Source of the DNA: an uncultured Clostridia bacterium
GTDB lineage: Bacteria > Bacillota > Clostridia > Christensenellales > Borkfalkiaceae
NCBI GenBank assembly: GCA_947626575.1
Contig: CANQSR010000014.1
Span: 1-50,132, forward strand
Length of the DNA: 50,132 bases
Direction: 5' to 3'
Below the pieces are notes generated by a model. It saw nothing but the letters and a program-made list of their open reading frames with translations. It was not told where the DNA came from and did no database searches. Position 1 is the first letter of the stretch, and each line of letters opens with the position of its first letter. Below are positions 14,898-23,916 of the stretch, one piece after another. A program made the position numbers and the translations under genes.

Positions 14898-15407
14898 TTA
14901 CATCACCCTGCACAGCAGACACCCCGCGACGACGCCCAAAAAATTCGCGAGCAGGGTGATCGCGATGGGGCGCACGAGTTTCTTCCCGCTCCCCGCGAAG
15001 TAGACCGCGGAGATATAGAATACCGTCTCGCTCGAACCGTATGCGACGGCCGCGCACCGTCCGATATAGCTGTCCGCGCCATACACCGAGAGCAGTTCGG
15101 AAAGGAGCGCGGTGGACCCGCTCCCCGAAAAGGGCTTGACGAGTACCAGCGGGGAAATTTCGGGCGGGATCCCGCAGAATTTGAAACATGGGGTAAGAAA
15201 ATCCGTGATCATTGCCGAAAGTCCGCTCGCGGAAAACAGTTCGGAAAGGATGAGCATGGCCGCAAGATAGGGGAAGATGGAGAGGATGAGCGGCACGGCG
15301 TCCTTCGCGCCCGCCGTAAAGCAGTCGTATAGCTTAACTTTTTTCAGGAGCGCGATACAAAAGACCCCCAAAAACAGCGCGGGGATGAGGTAAGAGACGA
15401 GGTTCAC
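14898..15407 (-). CDS. spmB: Spore maturation protein B
   Basis: SpmB is a polytopic membrane protein that acts with SpmA in spore core dehydration and heat resistance. It belongs to the nucleoside-recognition (Gate) domain family. The 169-residue protein begins NLVSYLIPALFLGVF and shows four to five hydrophobic segments. The conserved Gate region is PLILSIFPYLAAMLILSELF and VKPFSGSGSTALLSEL, and a GSSETVFYI motif follows. The GTG at 15407 is chosen because it overlaps the spmA stop (GTGA), has AGAGG upstream and gives the normal length; a longer reading frame back to 15488 is not needed. It indicates a spore-forming host. Confidence 0.9.
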   Translation of the reverse strand: MNLVSYLIPALFLGVFCIALLKKVKLYDCFTAGAKDAVPLILSIFPYLAAMLILSELFSASGLSAMITDFLTPCFKFCGIPPEISPLVLVKPFSGSGSTALLSELLSVYGADSYIGRCAAVAYGSSETVFYISAVYFAGSGKKLVRPIAITLLANFLGVVAGCLLCRVM

Positions 15408-16012
15408 TGCGGATGGCCTCTTTGGAGGAGTAGACCGCGTTTCCCCATACCATGTCCGCGTCTTGCGCGCCGTTTTGCCGTCAGCCATACCAAAACCGCT
15501 CCGCAGAGGGTGGAGAGAAGCGTGGATAAAAGCGTCGGCAAGAAGATATCGGCGGGCGAAGCGCTCCCCGCGGTGAGGCGCAGGGCGATGGCCGTCGTCG
15601 GCAAAAGCTGCAAGCTCGTCGCATTGAGGACGAACAGCATATCCGCCGCATAGCCGTTGCCCTTATCGAGAAAGGCCTTTGTGGCGCGGATGCCGAGGGG
15701 CGTCGGCGCGCCAGGCAGGCCCAGAAGGTTGGCGGAGAGGTTGCCGCAGGCGAGTTCGAGCGCGGCCCCGTCGTCCGAGCGGAAGAGCTTCCCCGCGAGG
15801 GGGCGTACGCGGCGGGAAAGTTTGGCGGAAAGCCCGCTCCCTTCGAGCGCGCGGAAAAATCCCAGCCACACGCAGTAGACGGAGAGGAGGGAGAGCGCGA
15901 GTACGGCGGCCTTCTCCGCGCCCGCAAGCATGGCGGGCAAAAAGCCGTCGGGATGGGTGAACAAAAAAAGACAACACGCGGCAAGAAATACCGCCGTAAA
16001 CACGGCGTTCAT
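15404..16012 (-). CDS. spmA: Spore maturation protein A
   Basis: SpmA is the partner of SpmB in spore maturation, an integral membrane protein of the mother cell. The 202-residue protein shows the Gate domain: AVLALSLLSVYCVWLGFFRALEGSGL, then the family motif ACGNLSANLLGLPGAPTPLGIRA-type stretch (about 88-110), then FLDKGNGYAADMLFVLNATSLQLLPTT. The C-terminus is basic and encodes one CGGACATGG word (15450-15458). The ATG at 16012 lacks a clear ribosome site and I see no clear promoter; sporulation sigma factors could be responsible. Confidence 0.9.
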   Translation of the reverse strand: MNAVFTAVFLAACCLFLFTHPDGFLPAMLAGAEKAAVLALSLLSVYCVWLGFFRALEGSGLSAKLSRRVRPLAGKLFRSDDGAALELACGNLSANLLGLPGAPTPLGIRATKAFLDKGNGYAADMLFVLNATSLQLLPTTAIALRLTAGSASPADIFLPTLLSTLLSTLCGAVLVWLTAKRRARRGHGMGKRGLLLQRGHPQ

Positions 16013-16124
16013 GCGCTATTTGTATGCGGAAGGCATGGGCGTTATGCCCGTCCGCCCCGCCGCGCGCCGATTTGCCCCTGTCTGCGGGCGTGCGCAAGTT
16101 TTCCGCTTTGGGGCGAGAATCTTA

Positions 16125-16153
16125 TTGACTTTCCCGCAGATTTCGGGTAAAAT
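16125..16153 (+). promoter_or_regulatory. Promoter of the metG-tatD operon
   Basis: TTGACT (16125-16130), a 17-base spacer and TAAAAT (16148-16153), with the metG ATG 20 bases downstream. The leader is too short for a T-box or SAM riboswitch. Confidence 0.85.
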
Positions 16154-16172
16154 ATTGGAAAAGAGGTACGAT

Positions 16173-18125
16173 ATGGCACAGAAATATTACATTACCACGC
16201 CCATTTACTATCCGAGCGGCAATTGGCACATCGGCCATTGCTATACGACGGTCATTTGCGACGCCCTCGCGCGCTTCCATAAGCTCAAAGGCGAGGAAGT
16301 CTTTTTCCTCACGGGGACCGACGAACACGGGCAAAAGGTGGAAAAAGAGGCGAAGAGCCGCGGCATCACGCCCCGCGCGTTCATCGACCCGCTCGTTGAG
16401 CGGCTCCAAGATATGTGGCGGCTCTTGGACATCGGGTACGACCGCTTCATCCGCACCACCGACGCCGACCACGTCGCCTGCGTACAGCGCATCTACCAAA
16501 AACTCTATGAGAGCGGCGACATCTATAAATCGGAGTACAGCGGCTACTACTGCACCCCTTGCGAAGCGTTCTGGACGGAAGCCCAGCTCGCGGGCGGCAA
16601 ATGTCCCGATTGCGGCAGGGAAGTCACCCTCCAAAAAGAGGAGAGCTATTTCTTCCGCCTCTCCAAATACGCGCCCCGCATCCTCAAACTCTATGAGGAC
16701 AACCCCGGATTTTTGAGCCCCAAGTCGCGCGTCAACGAGATGGTCAACAACTTTTTGAAGGCGGGCCTCACCGATCTCTCCGTCTCGCGCACGACGGTGA
16801 AGTGGGGCATCCCCCTTCCCTTCGACGAGAAGCACACCGCTTACGTCTGGATCGACGCTCTCTCCAACTACATCTCCGCGCTCGGCTATCTCTCGGAGGA
16901 CGACAGCCTTTACAGGAAATTCTGGCCCGCCGATCTTCACCTCGTGGGGAAGGAGATCGTGCGCTTCCACGCCATCATCTGGCCCGCCATTCTGATGGCC
17001 CTCGGCGAACCCGTTCCGCATGAGATCTACGGGCATGGGTGGCTGCTCATCGGCGGGGAGAAGCTCTCCAAGTCCAAGGAGAACGCCCGCCCCGAACTCA
17101 CCGATCCCTATGAACTCGTCAAGCGTTACGGCGCGGACGCGGTGCGGTACTATCTGCTCCGCGAGATCCCCTTCGGCAGCGACGGGGAATATACCACCGA
17201 GCGGTTCTTGAAGCGGATCAACGCCGACCTCGCCAACGACCTCGGCAATCTCGTCTCGCGCACGCAGGCGATGATCGTGCAGAATTTCGATGGGAAGGTG
17301 CCGCCGCACGCGGCGCCGGAGGGTCCCGACGGGGAACTCATTTCCATGTGCGAAGGGCTTTTCAAACGCGTGGATGCGGACATGGGTGCCCTCAATGCGC
17401 CCGATGCCCTTGCGGATATCTTCGCCGTCGTCTCGCGCGCGAATAAATATATCGACGAGACGGCGCCGTGGATCCTCGCAAAGGATGCCGCCAAACGGGA
17501 GCGGCTCGGAACGGTACTCTATACGCTCGCGGAGACCGTGCGCGTCTGCGCGGTACTCTTGAAGCCCTTCCTGACGCAGGCGACGGAGCGCATTCTGAGG
17601 AGTTTCGGCGCGGAAAACGACGGCCTCGAAAGCCTTACGTTCGGCCGTCTCCGCGAGGGAAGCCAAATCGAGAAACTTCCGCCCGTGTTCCCGCGCATGG
17701 ATATTCCCAAGGAGCTTGCGGAGGTGGAAAAGCTGCTCTCGGCCAAGAAAGAGGAGAACAAGGCGGAGCCGCACGGCGCGGCCCCTGCGGAGGCCAAACC
17801 GCCCGTCGGCTTTGAAGATTTTACCAAACTCGAATTCAAAGTGGGCGAAGTCATCGCGTGCGAAAAGGTCAAAAAGAGCGAAAAACTTCTGCACGAGACG
17901 GTGAAGATCGGCGGGGAAGTCCGTTCCGTCGTATCGGGCATCGCCAAATTCTATTCACCCGAAGAGATGGTGGGCAAAAAAGTCGTCGTCGTGACCAACT
18001 TGAAGCCCGTCAAGCTGTGCGGCGTCCTCTCCGAGGGCATGATCCTCTGCGCCGAGGACGGCGAAGGGCGGATCTCGCTCATCTCGCCCGAAAAATTCGT
18101 CGAGAGCGGGGCGACGGTGCGGTGA
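16173..18125 (+). CDS. metG: Methionine--tRNA ligase
   Basis: MetG charges tRNA-Met. The 650-residue protein has the class I signature HIGH at NWHIGH (residues 17-22 region), a zinc-knuckle insert with two CxxC pairs (YCTPCEAFW and KCPDCGREV), and the KLSKSKEN version of KMSKS. An anticodon-binding helical domain follows. A C-terminal tRNA-binding (EMAP-like) domain covers about 540-650 (FTKLEFKVGEVIACEKVKKSEKL), as in Bacillus-type enzymes. The ATG at 16173 has AGAGG upstream and lies just after the promoter. The stop overlaps the tatD GTG. Confidence 0.97.
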   Translation: MAQKYYITTPIYYPSGNWHIGHCYTTVICDALARFHKLKGEEVFFLTGTDEHGQKVEKEAKSRGITPRAFIDPLVERLQDMWRLLDIGYDRFIRTTDADHVACVQRIYQKLYESGDIYKSEYSGYYCTPCEAFWTEAQLAGGKCPDCGREVTLQKEESYFFRLSKYAPRILKLYEDNPGFLSPKSRVNEMVNNFLKAGLTDLSVSRTTVKWGIPLPFDEKHTAYVWIDALSNYISALGYLSEDDSLYRKFWPADLHLVGKEIVRFHAIIWPAILMALGEPVPHEIYGHGWLLIGGEKLSKSKENARPELTDPYELVKRYGADAVRYYLLREIPFGSDGEYTTERFLKRINADLANDLGNLVSRTQAMIVQNFDGKVPPHAAPEGPDGELISMCEGLFKRVDADMGALNAPDALADIFAVVSRANKYIDETAPWILAKDAAKRERLGTVLYTLAETVRVCAVLLKPFLTQATERILRSFGAENDGLESLTFGRLREGSQIEKLPPVFPRMDIPKELAEVEKLLSAKKEENKAEPHGAAPAEAKPPVGFEDFTKLEFKVGEVIACEKVKKSEKLLHETVKIGGEVRSVVSGIAKFYSPEEMVGKKVVVVTNLKPVKLCGVLSEGMILCAEDGEGRISLISPEKFVESGATVR

Positions 18126-18865
18126 TCGACGTCCACTGCCACTTCGCCGAAGAGGGTTACGGCCCGCAGGAGTGGGAAACAATCAGGGCGGCGGGCGTGG
18201 ACAAGGTGATCCTCGCTTCGGATACGCTCGCCCATGCAAGGATGCACAGCGAGCTATCCCCCGCGGACATGGTATGCGCGTTTACCGTCGGTGTGCATCC
18301 CGAATATGCGCGGGAGGCCTTCGATGAAGCCGGGTTCCGCGCGCTTGCCGCGCTGAAAAATTGTGCCGCGGTGGGGGAGATCGGCCTCGATTATCACTAT
18401 GAAGGATATGACAGGGCGGCCCAGCGTGCGCTCTTCGTGCGGCAGATCTTGCTTGCAGACGAGCTGGGATTGCCCGTCCAGATCCACTCCCGCGACGCCT
18501 GCGCCGATACGCTCGCCATCCTGCGCGAAATGCGCCCGCATCTCAGGCGCGGGTTTTTGATGCACTGCTATTCGTACGGTGCGGAAGTTTTGGATGATTT
18601 TGCAGACATGGGGTCGTATTTTTCCTTCGGCGGCGTCGTCTGCTTCAAGAATGCGCGCCGCGCCGTCGAGAGCGTTTCGGCCTGTCCCATGGGACGCATC
18701 CTCTCCGAGACGGATAGCCCCTATCTTTCCCCGTTCCGCGGGGAGAAGAACACGCCCGCGAACATCCCCGTCATCGTGCGCCGCCTCGCGGAAATCAAAA
18801 ACGTCCCGTTCGAAGAGATGGCGGCCGCCATCGGCGAAAACGCAAGCCGCCTGTTCGGCGTTTGA
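18122..18865 (+). CDS. tatD: TatD-family metal-dependent deoxyribonuclease
   Basis: TatD proteins are metal-dependent hydrolases with 3'-5' DNase activity and a TIM-barrel fold. The 247-residue protein begins IDVHCHF (first metal pair H5 and H7). It carries GEIGLDYHY (metal-bridging glutamate), QIHSRDA and LMHCYSYG (metal histidines) and SETDSPYL (catalytic aspartate). It starts with GTG overlapping the metG stop and is translated from the same transcript. metG-tatD-rsmA is a familiar order in Bacillota, although the usual RNase M5 gene is missing here. It contains one CGGACATGG word (18264). Confidence 0.93.
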   Translation: MIDVHCHFAEEGYGPQEWETIRAAGVDKVILASDTLAHARMHSELSPADMVCAFTVGVHPEYAREAFDEAGFRALAALKNCAAVGEIGLDYHYEGYDRAAQRALFVRQILLADELGLPVQIHSRDACADTLAILREMRPHLRRGFLMHCYSYGAEVLDDFADMGSYFSFGGVVCFKNARRAVESVSACPMGRILSETDSPYLSPFRGEKNTPANIPVIVRRLAEIKNVPFEEMAAAIGENASRLFGV

Positions 18866-18883
18866 GCGCGCCCGTAACATTAA

Positions 18884-18912
18884 AAACCGCCCTCCCCGCG
18901 GGGAGGGTTTCT
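18884..18912 (+). terminator. Terminator after tatD
   Basis: AAACCGCCCTCCCC and GGGGAGGGTTT form a stem with a minimal loop and a TTT tail, 18 bases after the tatD stop. The rsmA gene therefore probably has its own promoter, which I cannot identify. Confidence 0.75.
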
Positions 18913-18977
18913 CATGAGTAAGGAGACGTCTCACACATAATTTGGGCATACCATGTCCGCAACATGCGAGGAGATTT

Positions 18978-19805
18978 ATGGAAATCCGTGAAATTCTCAA
19001 CCGCCACGGCTTCGGGTTCAAGAAGCAGTTCGGGCAAAATTTTATCACCGATACCAACCTGCTGCGCGCCATCGCGGAAGATGCGGGCGTGGACGAAAAC
19101 ACTTGCGTGCTTGAAATCGGGGCGGGCGCGGGTACGCTGACGCGCGCGCTCGCGGAGCGGGCGAGGCGCGTCGTCTCCTTCGAGATAGACAGGGCGCTCA
19201 AACCCGTCCTCGCCGAGACGCTCGCGGGGCTTGAAAATACAGAGGTCATCTTTGCGGATTTCGAGCGGTACGACCTCGCCGCGCTCGAAAGCGAGCTGGG
19301 GGAGTACGTCGTCGTCGCAAATCTTCCTTACTACATCACGACCCCCGTCGTCATGCGCTTCGTGGAGGAGAGCAGGGCGTGCCGCGGACTCACCGTGATG
19401 GTGCAAGAGGAGGTGGCGGCGCGCTTTTCGGCGACGGCGGGAACGCCCGACTACGGCGCCGTGACGGCGGCCATCGCCCTGCGCGGGCGGGCGGAGACCG
19501 TGCGGAAGGTCTCCCGCGAGCTGTTCACGCCCCGCCCCAACGTGGATTCCGCCATCATGCGCATCCGTTTCGAAGAGGGGCGGCTCCCCGTGAAAGACCT
19601 CGCCATGTATCGCGCCGCGGTGCGCGCGGCCTTCTCCTCCCGCAGAAAGACGCTGGAAAACAACCTGATGTCCGCGTTCCGTTTGCCGCGCGGGCGGGTG
19701 CGGGAGATCCTCGCGCGGGCGGGCGTTCCCGAAGGGGTGCGCGGGGAAACGCTCTCCCCGCCCATGTTCGCACGCCTTGCCGACGTGCTTTCCGAAGAGC
19801 TGTGA
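18978..19805 (+). CDS. rsmA: 16S rRNA dimethyladenosine transferase
   Basis: RsmA (KsgA) dimethylates A1518 and A1519 of 16S rRNA. The 275-residue protein shows KKQFGQNFITD (16-26), the SAM loop EIGAGAGTLTRAL (46-58), FEIDRAL (68-74) and the catalytic NLPYYITTPVV (115-125). VPRPNVDS is represented by FTPRPNVDSAI further along. The ATG at 18978 follows GAGGAG at good distance. A CGGACATGG word lies in the upstream gap (18951-18959). Confidence 0.96.
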   Translation: MEIREILNRHGFGFKKQFGQNFITDTNLLRAIAEDAGVDENTCVLEIGAGAGTLTRALAERARRVVSFEIDRALKPVLAETLAGLENTEVIFADFERYDLAALESELGEYVVVANLPYYITTPVVMRFVEESRACRGLTVMVQEEVAARFSATAGTPDYGAVTAAIALRGRAETVRKVSRELFTPRPNVDSAIMRIRFEEGRLPVKDLAMYRAAVRAAFSSRRKTLENNLMSAFRLPRGRVREILARAGVPEGVRGETLSPPMFARLADVLSEEL

Positions 19806-19826
19806 ACTTGTAAAAGTCTCAATTTA

Positions 19827-19861
19827 GGCGCGGCGCCCGCATAGGATGCGGGCGCCGCGCC
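19827..19861. terminator. Bidirectional terminator between convergent genes
   Basis: GGCGCGGCGCCCGCA (19827-19841) and TGCGGGCGCCGCGCC (19847-19861) make a perfect 15-bp stem with a five-base loop between rsmA and the NlpC gene. T-runs are weak on both sides, but the stem is very stable. Confidence 0.7.
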
Positions 19862-19884
19862 CTTTCGGCATCGTGCGCGCGCGT

Positions 19885-20736
19885 TCATCCGAGAATGCGC
19901 CGCGCTTCGAGGAAGTAGCTTTGGCGCAGGGGGGAAATTTTCTCGATCTTGGCGAAATCGGAGGCGGTGTGCAGGATGTAGCCGCCGCCGAGATAGAGCG
20001 CGACGTGTCCCACGCGCTCCACGCCCGACTTGTTTTTGCGCGAGGCGTTGGTGAAGAACATGAGATCGCCGCGCCGCAAGTCCTCCCCGTCCACATGCAC
20101 GCCCTGCGCGATCTGCGTGCGCGTCGTCACGTCCAAAAGTACGCCCGCCCCGCGGTAAAAGATGTACTGCATGAGTGAGGAACAGTCGAATTTTTCCGCC
20201 GTGAACCCGCCAAGGAGATGCCCCTTGCCGTCGTGCAGGCGCGTCGCGCCATAGACGTAGGGCGTGCCGAGAAGGCGGCACCCTTCGCGGATGACGGCCT
20301 CGATGGTCTCTTCGGCGCACGCCAAGCTGCGGGGGGAAGTGTACCGCGCGCTCACATAGGCCGTCTTGCCGCAGTAGCGCGTCTCGCACCAGCCGTTTTC
20401 TTCGCCGCAGAAGGGAAGAAGGGTATCCCTTTGCGCCTGTCCGAGCGTTTTATGATCTGTTCCCGCCCCCGCGCGCACGTTCAGGCCGTCGGCTTCCACG
20501 GCAAGATAATGGGCGAGCGCGGGCTGCTGAGGCTGCTCCGTCTCCCCCTCTTTTTCGTCTGCGGGCGTATGTACTTCGGGCGTTTCCGAAGGGTCCTCTT
20601 CGGACATGGGTGGCTCGTTTTGCGTCGTATCCTCTATGAAAGGGGGAAGTTCTCCTTCGGGGGCCGAGGGCTTCGAACAGGCCGCAAGCGGGACGAGAAG
20701 CATGGCGACAGCGAGAAGGACCGCGATTTTTTTCAT
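19885..20736 (-). CDS. NlpC/P60 lipoprotein with SH3 domain
   Basis: This is a secreted lipoprotein and probable cell-wall gamma-D-glutamyl-diamino acid endopeptidase. The signal peptide ends in LAAC (lipidated C20). An acidic, proline-rich linker (21-75) is followed by a bacterial SH3 domain (about 76-132, GLNVRAGAGTDHKTLG) and the NlpC/P60 domain (145-283). Catalytic residues are C185 in FDCSSLMQY and H244 in GHVALYLG, with H256 as the third member. GGAGG precedes the start. It is convergent with rsmA and divergent from the hydrolase. Confidence 0.92.
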   Translation of the reverse strand: MKKIAVLLAVAMLLVPLAACSKPSAPEGELPPFIEDTTQNEPPMSEEDPSETPEVHTPADEKEGETEQPQQPALAHYLAVEADGLNVRAGAGTDHKTLGQAQRDTLLPFCGEENGWCETRYCGKTAYVSARYTSPRSLACAEETIEAVIREGCRLLGTPYVYGATRLHDGKGHLLGGFTAEKFDCSSLMQYIFYRGAGVLLDVTTRTQIAQGVHVDGEDLRRGDLMFFTNASRKNKSGVERVGHVALYLGGGYILHTASDFAKIEKISPLRQSYFLEARRILG

Positions 20737-20766
20737 TCATAAGACCTCCGTTTGTGCTTTCGGCTC

Positions 20767-20795
20767 ATTATACCATGCGGCGGCCGCCAAGGCAA
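20767..20795 (-). promoter_or_regulatory. Promoter of the NlpC/P60 gene
   Basis: On the minus strand, TTGCCT (20795-20790), a 17-base spacer and TATAAT (20772-20767). Confidence 0.8.
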
Positions 20796-20829
20796 GAGGC
20801 GGATTTTTGGGCCGACTTCCAAAAACAGG

Positions 20830-20857
20830 TTGATTTTTGCGGCAAATGTGCTATAAT
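20830..20857 (+). promoter_or_regulatory. Promoter of the hydrolase-tilS-hpt unit
   Basis: TTGATT (20830-20835), a 16-base spacer and TATAAT (20852-20857). Confidence 0.75.
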
Positions 20858-20888
20858 GAAGAAAAAGCCCGCGAGGGCGGAGGTCGCG

Positions 20889-21776
20889 ATGAAACTGAAA
20901 AGTTTTGACGGGAAAGAAATTTATCTGCACGTATGGGACGAGGTAGAGTCGCCGCGGGCCGCCGTGCAGATCGTACACGGCATGGCCGAGCATGCGGGGC
21001 GTTACGACGCCTTTGCGCGGCATTTGAATGCGCACGGCTTCATCGTGATAGCCGACGACCACCGCGGCCACGGCAGGACGGACGAGGAGACCCTGGGCTA
21101 TGCGGAGGGCAACATGTTTGCGGATACCGTGCGCGACGAGGGCATCATCACCGATTGGTGCAAAGAAAAATACGGCCTGCCCGTGATCCTCTTCGGCTTT
21201 TCTTACGGCTCCTTTCTTGCGCAGCGCTACCTTGCCGACCACGGCGATAAGATCGCGGCGGCCGTCATCGCGGGGAGCAGCCATAAAAAGGACTTCGAAG
21301 TGTATCTCGGAAGCCTTGTTGCGGGCATGGGGTGCCTCTTTTCGCCCAAGAAGCCCGCAAAGTTCATCGAAAAGCTGTCCTTCGGCGCGTACGCGAAGAA
21401 ATTCGAGGACCGCGAATGGCTGTCTGTGGACGCGGAAAACAACGCCGCATACAAGAACGACCCCTATTGCGCGTTCACCTGCTCCAACCGCTTTTATAAG
21501 GACTTCTTCAAGGGGCTTCGTTCGCTGTACACCAAGGAATATATCAGGCGTCTGCCGAAAGATCTGCCCGTCTTGCTCGTGTCCGGCGAGAGCGATCCCG
21601 TGGGCAACATGGGCAAGGGCGTCAAGAAACTCTATCGGTTCTATACGGAGAAGGCCGCCATGTCGGATGTTTCGCTCATCCTCTTCGAGAACAGCCGCCA
21701 TGAATTTTTGAACGAGCAGGAGGGCCGCGCCGAAAAGTGGGGCGCAGTCGTAAGTTTTTTGCAAGAAAATTGCTGA
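20889..21776 (+). CDS. Alpha/beta hydrolase (lysophospholipase-like)
   Basis: This is a 295-residue serine hydrolase of the Hydrolase_4 / monoacylglycerol lipase type, with no signal peptide and thus cytoplasmic. IVHGMAEHAGRYD (28-40) is the oxyanion-hole loop. DHRGHGRT (57-64) follows, with the nucleophile S105 in GFSYGS, the acid D236 in SGESDPVG and the histidine H271 in SRHEFLNE. The set matches the family precisely. The ATG at 20889 is preferred because GGAGGTCGCG precedes it; the earlier in-frame ATG overlaps the -10 box. The physiological ester is unknown. Confidence 0.88.
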   Translation: MKLKSFDGKEIYLHVWDEVESPRAAVQIVHGMAEHAGRYDAFARHLNAHGFIVIADDHRGHGRTDEETLGYAEGNMFADTVRDEGIITDWCKEKYGLPVILFGFSYGSFLAQRYLADHGDKIAAAVIAGSSHKKDFEVYLGSLVAGMGCLFSPKKPAKFIEKLSFGAYAKKFEDREWLSVDAENNAAYKNDPYCAFTCSNRFYKDFFKGLRSLYTKEYIRRLPKDLPVLLVSGESDPVGNMGKGVKKLYRFYTEKAAMSDVSLILFENSRHEFLNEQEGRAEKWGAVVSFLQENC

Positions 21777-21807
21777 CGCGCTCCGAAAATTGGGGTAAGC
21801 CTTTTCG

Positions 21808-23181
21808 ATGAAACTTTTCAATGCGGAAAATTACAGGGGCAAACGGGTGTGCGTCGCGCTCTCCGGCGGCGTCGATTCCGTATGCCTTCTGCACGCTTTC
21901 AAGACCCAAGCCGCGGACATGGGTATCACGCTTTCCGCCATCCACGTCGAACACGGCATCCGCGGGGAGGAATCTTTGCGCGATATGCGCTTCTGCGAAA
22001 CGCTGTGCGGGGAGTGGGGCATTCCCCTCAAAACCGTGCGCGCGGACGTTCCCAACCTTGCGAAAAAGCTCGGCGAGGGCGTGGAAGAGACCGCCCGCGG
22101 CGTGCGCTACGGCGCGTTCGATGAACTCCTCGAAGGGGAGGAGGCCGATCTTGTTGCGACGGCGCACCACGCCGACGACGTCGCCGAGACCGTTCTCTTC
22201 CGTCTCGCCCGCGGCACGGGGACTGCGGGCATGAGGGCGATCACGGAGTACGGCGGCATCGTGCGGCCGCTTCTTTCCTGCACGCGCGCCGAGATCGAGG
22301 CGTATGCCGCCGAAAAAAACCTACCCCATGTTGAAGATTCGACCAACGCGGACCAAAATTATACCAGAAATTACATCCGCCACACGGTACTTCCCGCCTT
22401 TGAAAGGATCCACGGGAACGCCGTAAAACATCTCGTGGAATTTGCCGCGCTCGCCGCGGAGGAGGACGGGTTTTTGCAGACGCTTGCGGAGAGCAAGATC
22501 GTGCGCATCGCGGGGGAAGAGCGGGTGCCTGTGGACCTTCCCGACGTCCTCTTTGCCCGCGCCTGCCTCTTCTGTATGCGGCGGCATGCGCAGGGCGGGG
22601 GCTTCACGCGCGCCAATCTCGACGAGGTCGCCAAATTGCGGTCGGCGCAGAGCGGAAAGAAGATCGCAGTTCCCCTTCCCTACGACGCGCACGGGACCGT
22701 CAAGCTCTATGCCTTCCGCGAGGGGAGCGATATCGTCTTTGACATGCAGTTCAAAAAAACAGACCCCGTTCCCGACGAAACGCCCTTCGTCGCGGGGCGG
22801 CGGAGGATGGACCATCTTCCGGGTACGCTGTTGGAGATGGGGCTATATACCGAGCCTTCCCCCTTCTCGGTCAGGGAGCTGGAAGAGGACGGGCAGGAAG
22901 AGGTTCGCAGCCTGAACGGGAAAAAGCTCTTCGTCGATCTCGACGCCTTCCCCGAAGGCTGCGTCGTGCGCACGAGAAGGGAGGGGGACGTCATTACCCC
23001 ATACCATGCCCAAAGAAAGACCCTCAAAAAGTTCCTGACGGATAGAAAGATCTCCGCGCGGCTGGGGAGAAAACTCCCCGTCATCGCGAAGGGAAACGAG
23101 ATCTTCGCCGTCGTGGGCGTGGAGATCGCAGACAGCGTCAAAGTGACCCCGTCCACCAAGCGCAAGGGCGTCATCGGCTGA
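21808..23181 (+). CDS. tilS: tRNA(Ile)-lysidine synthase
   Basis: TilS attaches lysine to C34 of the minor tRNA-Ile so that it decodes AUA. The 457-residue protein has the PP-loop SGGVDS (19-24), HVEHGIRGEES (about 47-57), ATAHHADDVAETVLFRLARGTG (about 112-133) and the EDSTNADQNYTRNYIRH tRNA-binding stretch (near 172-188). A C-terminal TilS domain ends near KKFLTDRKI. The length is normal. It overlaps nothing and starts 31 bases after the hydrolase, with only a weak GGGGTAAG site. It is followed by hpt, as in many Bacillota (tilS-hpt-ftsH), although ftsH is absent here. It contains one CGGACATGG word (21914). Confidence 0.96.
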   Translation: MKLFNAENYRGKRVCVALSGGVDSVCLLHAFKTQAADMGITLSAIHVEHGIRGEESLRDMRFCETLCGEWGIPLKTVRADVPNLAKKLGEGVEETARGVRYGAFDELLEGEEADLVATAHHADDVAETVLFRLARGTGTAGMRAITEYGGIVRPLLSCTRAEIEAYAAEKNLPHVEDSTNADQNYTRNYIRHTVLPAFERIHGNAVKHLVEFAALAAEEDGFLQTLAESKIVRIAGEERVPVDLPDVLFARACLFCMRRHAQGGGFTRANLDEVAKLRSAQSGKKIAVPLPYDAHGTVKLYAFREGSDIVFDMQFKKTDPVPDETPFVAGRRRMDHLPGTLLEMGLYTEPSPFSVRELEEDGQEEVRSLNGKKLFVDLDAFPEGCVVRTRREGDVITPYHAQRKTLKKFLTDRKISARLGRKLPVIAKGNEIFAVVGVEIADSVKVTPSTKRKGVIG

Positions 23182-23225
23182 ACATTGAGAGAAAAGCAAA
23201 CAAATCTTACTTACGGAGGATAACT

Positions 23226-23765
23226 ATGCACAAGGATTGCGAACGCATCATGCTCACCGAGGAGCAACTTCGCACGCGCGTCAAGGAGGTCGCCCTCGCC
23301 GTGGATGCCCGCTACCAAGGCAAGCGGCCGCTCGTCGTGGGCATCTTGAAGGGGAGCATCATTTTCTATGCGGATTTCATCCGCCACCTCTCCTGCCCCG
23401 TGGAACTCGACTTCATGGCCGTCTCTTCATACGGTTCGGGGACGGTCTCTTCGGGCAAGCTGAACATCAAAAAGGACCTCGATAAGGACGTAAGGGGGCG
23501 GGACGTCATCATCGTGGAGGACATCATCGACAGCGGGTTTACGCTCGCCAACCTCAAAGCGCTTCTCTTGGAGCGCGGGGCGGCGACCGTCGCCATCGTC
23601 ACCCTGCTCAACAAAAAGGAGCGGCGGGAATACGATATCGCGCCCGACTACAACTGTTTCGATATCGAGAACGAATTTGTCATCGGGTACGGCCTCGATT
23701 ACGACGAGCAGTACAGAAACCTCCCCTACATCGGCATCTTGAAGAGGGAAGTCTATGAAAAATGA
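23226..23765 (+). CDS. hpt: Hypoxanthine phosphoribosyltransferase
   Basis: Hpt salvages hypoxanthine and guanine to IMP and GMP using PRPP. The 179-residue protein carries LVVGILKGSIIFYADFIRHL (36-55), the flexible-loop region SSYGSGTVSSGK (67-78), the PRPP motif VIIVEDIIDSGFTL (94-107; E98, D99, D102) and the base-binding FVIGYGLDYDEQYRNLPYIGIL C-terminus. GGAGG precedes the ATG. It probably shares the hydrolase/tilS transcript and ends at the hairpin at 23808. Confidence 0.96.
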   Translation: MHKDCERIMLTEEQLRTRVKEVALAVDARYQGKRPLVVGILKGSIIFYADFIRHLSCPVELDFMAVSSYGSGTVSSGKLNIKKDLDKDVRGRDVIIVEDIIDSGFTLANLKALLLERGAATVAIVTLLNKKERREYDIAPDYNCFDIENEFVIGYGLDYDEQYRNLPYIGILKREVYEK

Positions 23766-23807
23766 GGAAGGCGGCGCGGCCTTTTGACTGTTTTCCAAAA
23801 TAAAGAA

Positions 23808-23846
23808 CGCCATGCGCGCCCGTTCTCGGAACGGGCGCGCATGGCG
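23808..23846. terminator. 18-bp perfect hairpin between convergent genes
   Basis: The arms at 23808-23825 and 23829-23846 are fully complementary (the first begins CGCCATGCGCGCC) with a three-base TCG loop. On the minus strand it is followed by TTCTTTATTTT, a usable tail for the lipoprotein gene. On the plus strand the tail is poor. Confidence 0.8.
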
Positions 23847-23916
23847 CAAAAAAAGTTTTTGGTTTGCAACAACGTAAACGCAGGATATCTGCCGTTCGCC
23901 GTAGGGCGAGCGGCAA

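Noticed and set aside
14898-15488. Longer SpmB start at 15488
   Set aside because: It would add 27 basic residues absent from the family and overlap spmA deeply; the GTGA overlap at 15404-15407 is normal.
16131-16172. T-box or SAM riboswitch upstream of metG, lysS or the purine permease
   Set aside because: Leaders are 10-40 bases long, which is too short for any of these. No T-box or aptamer motif is visible.
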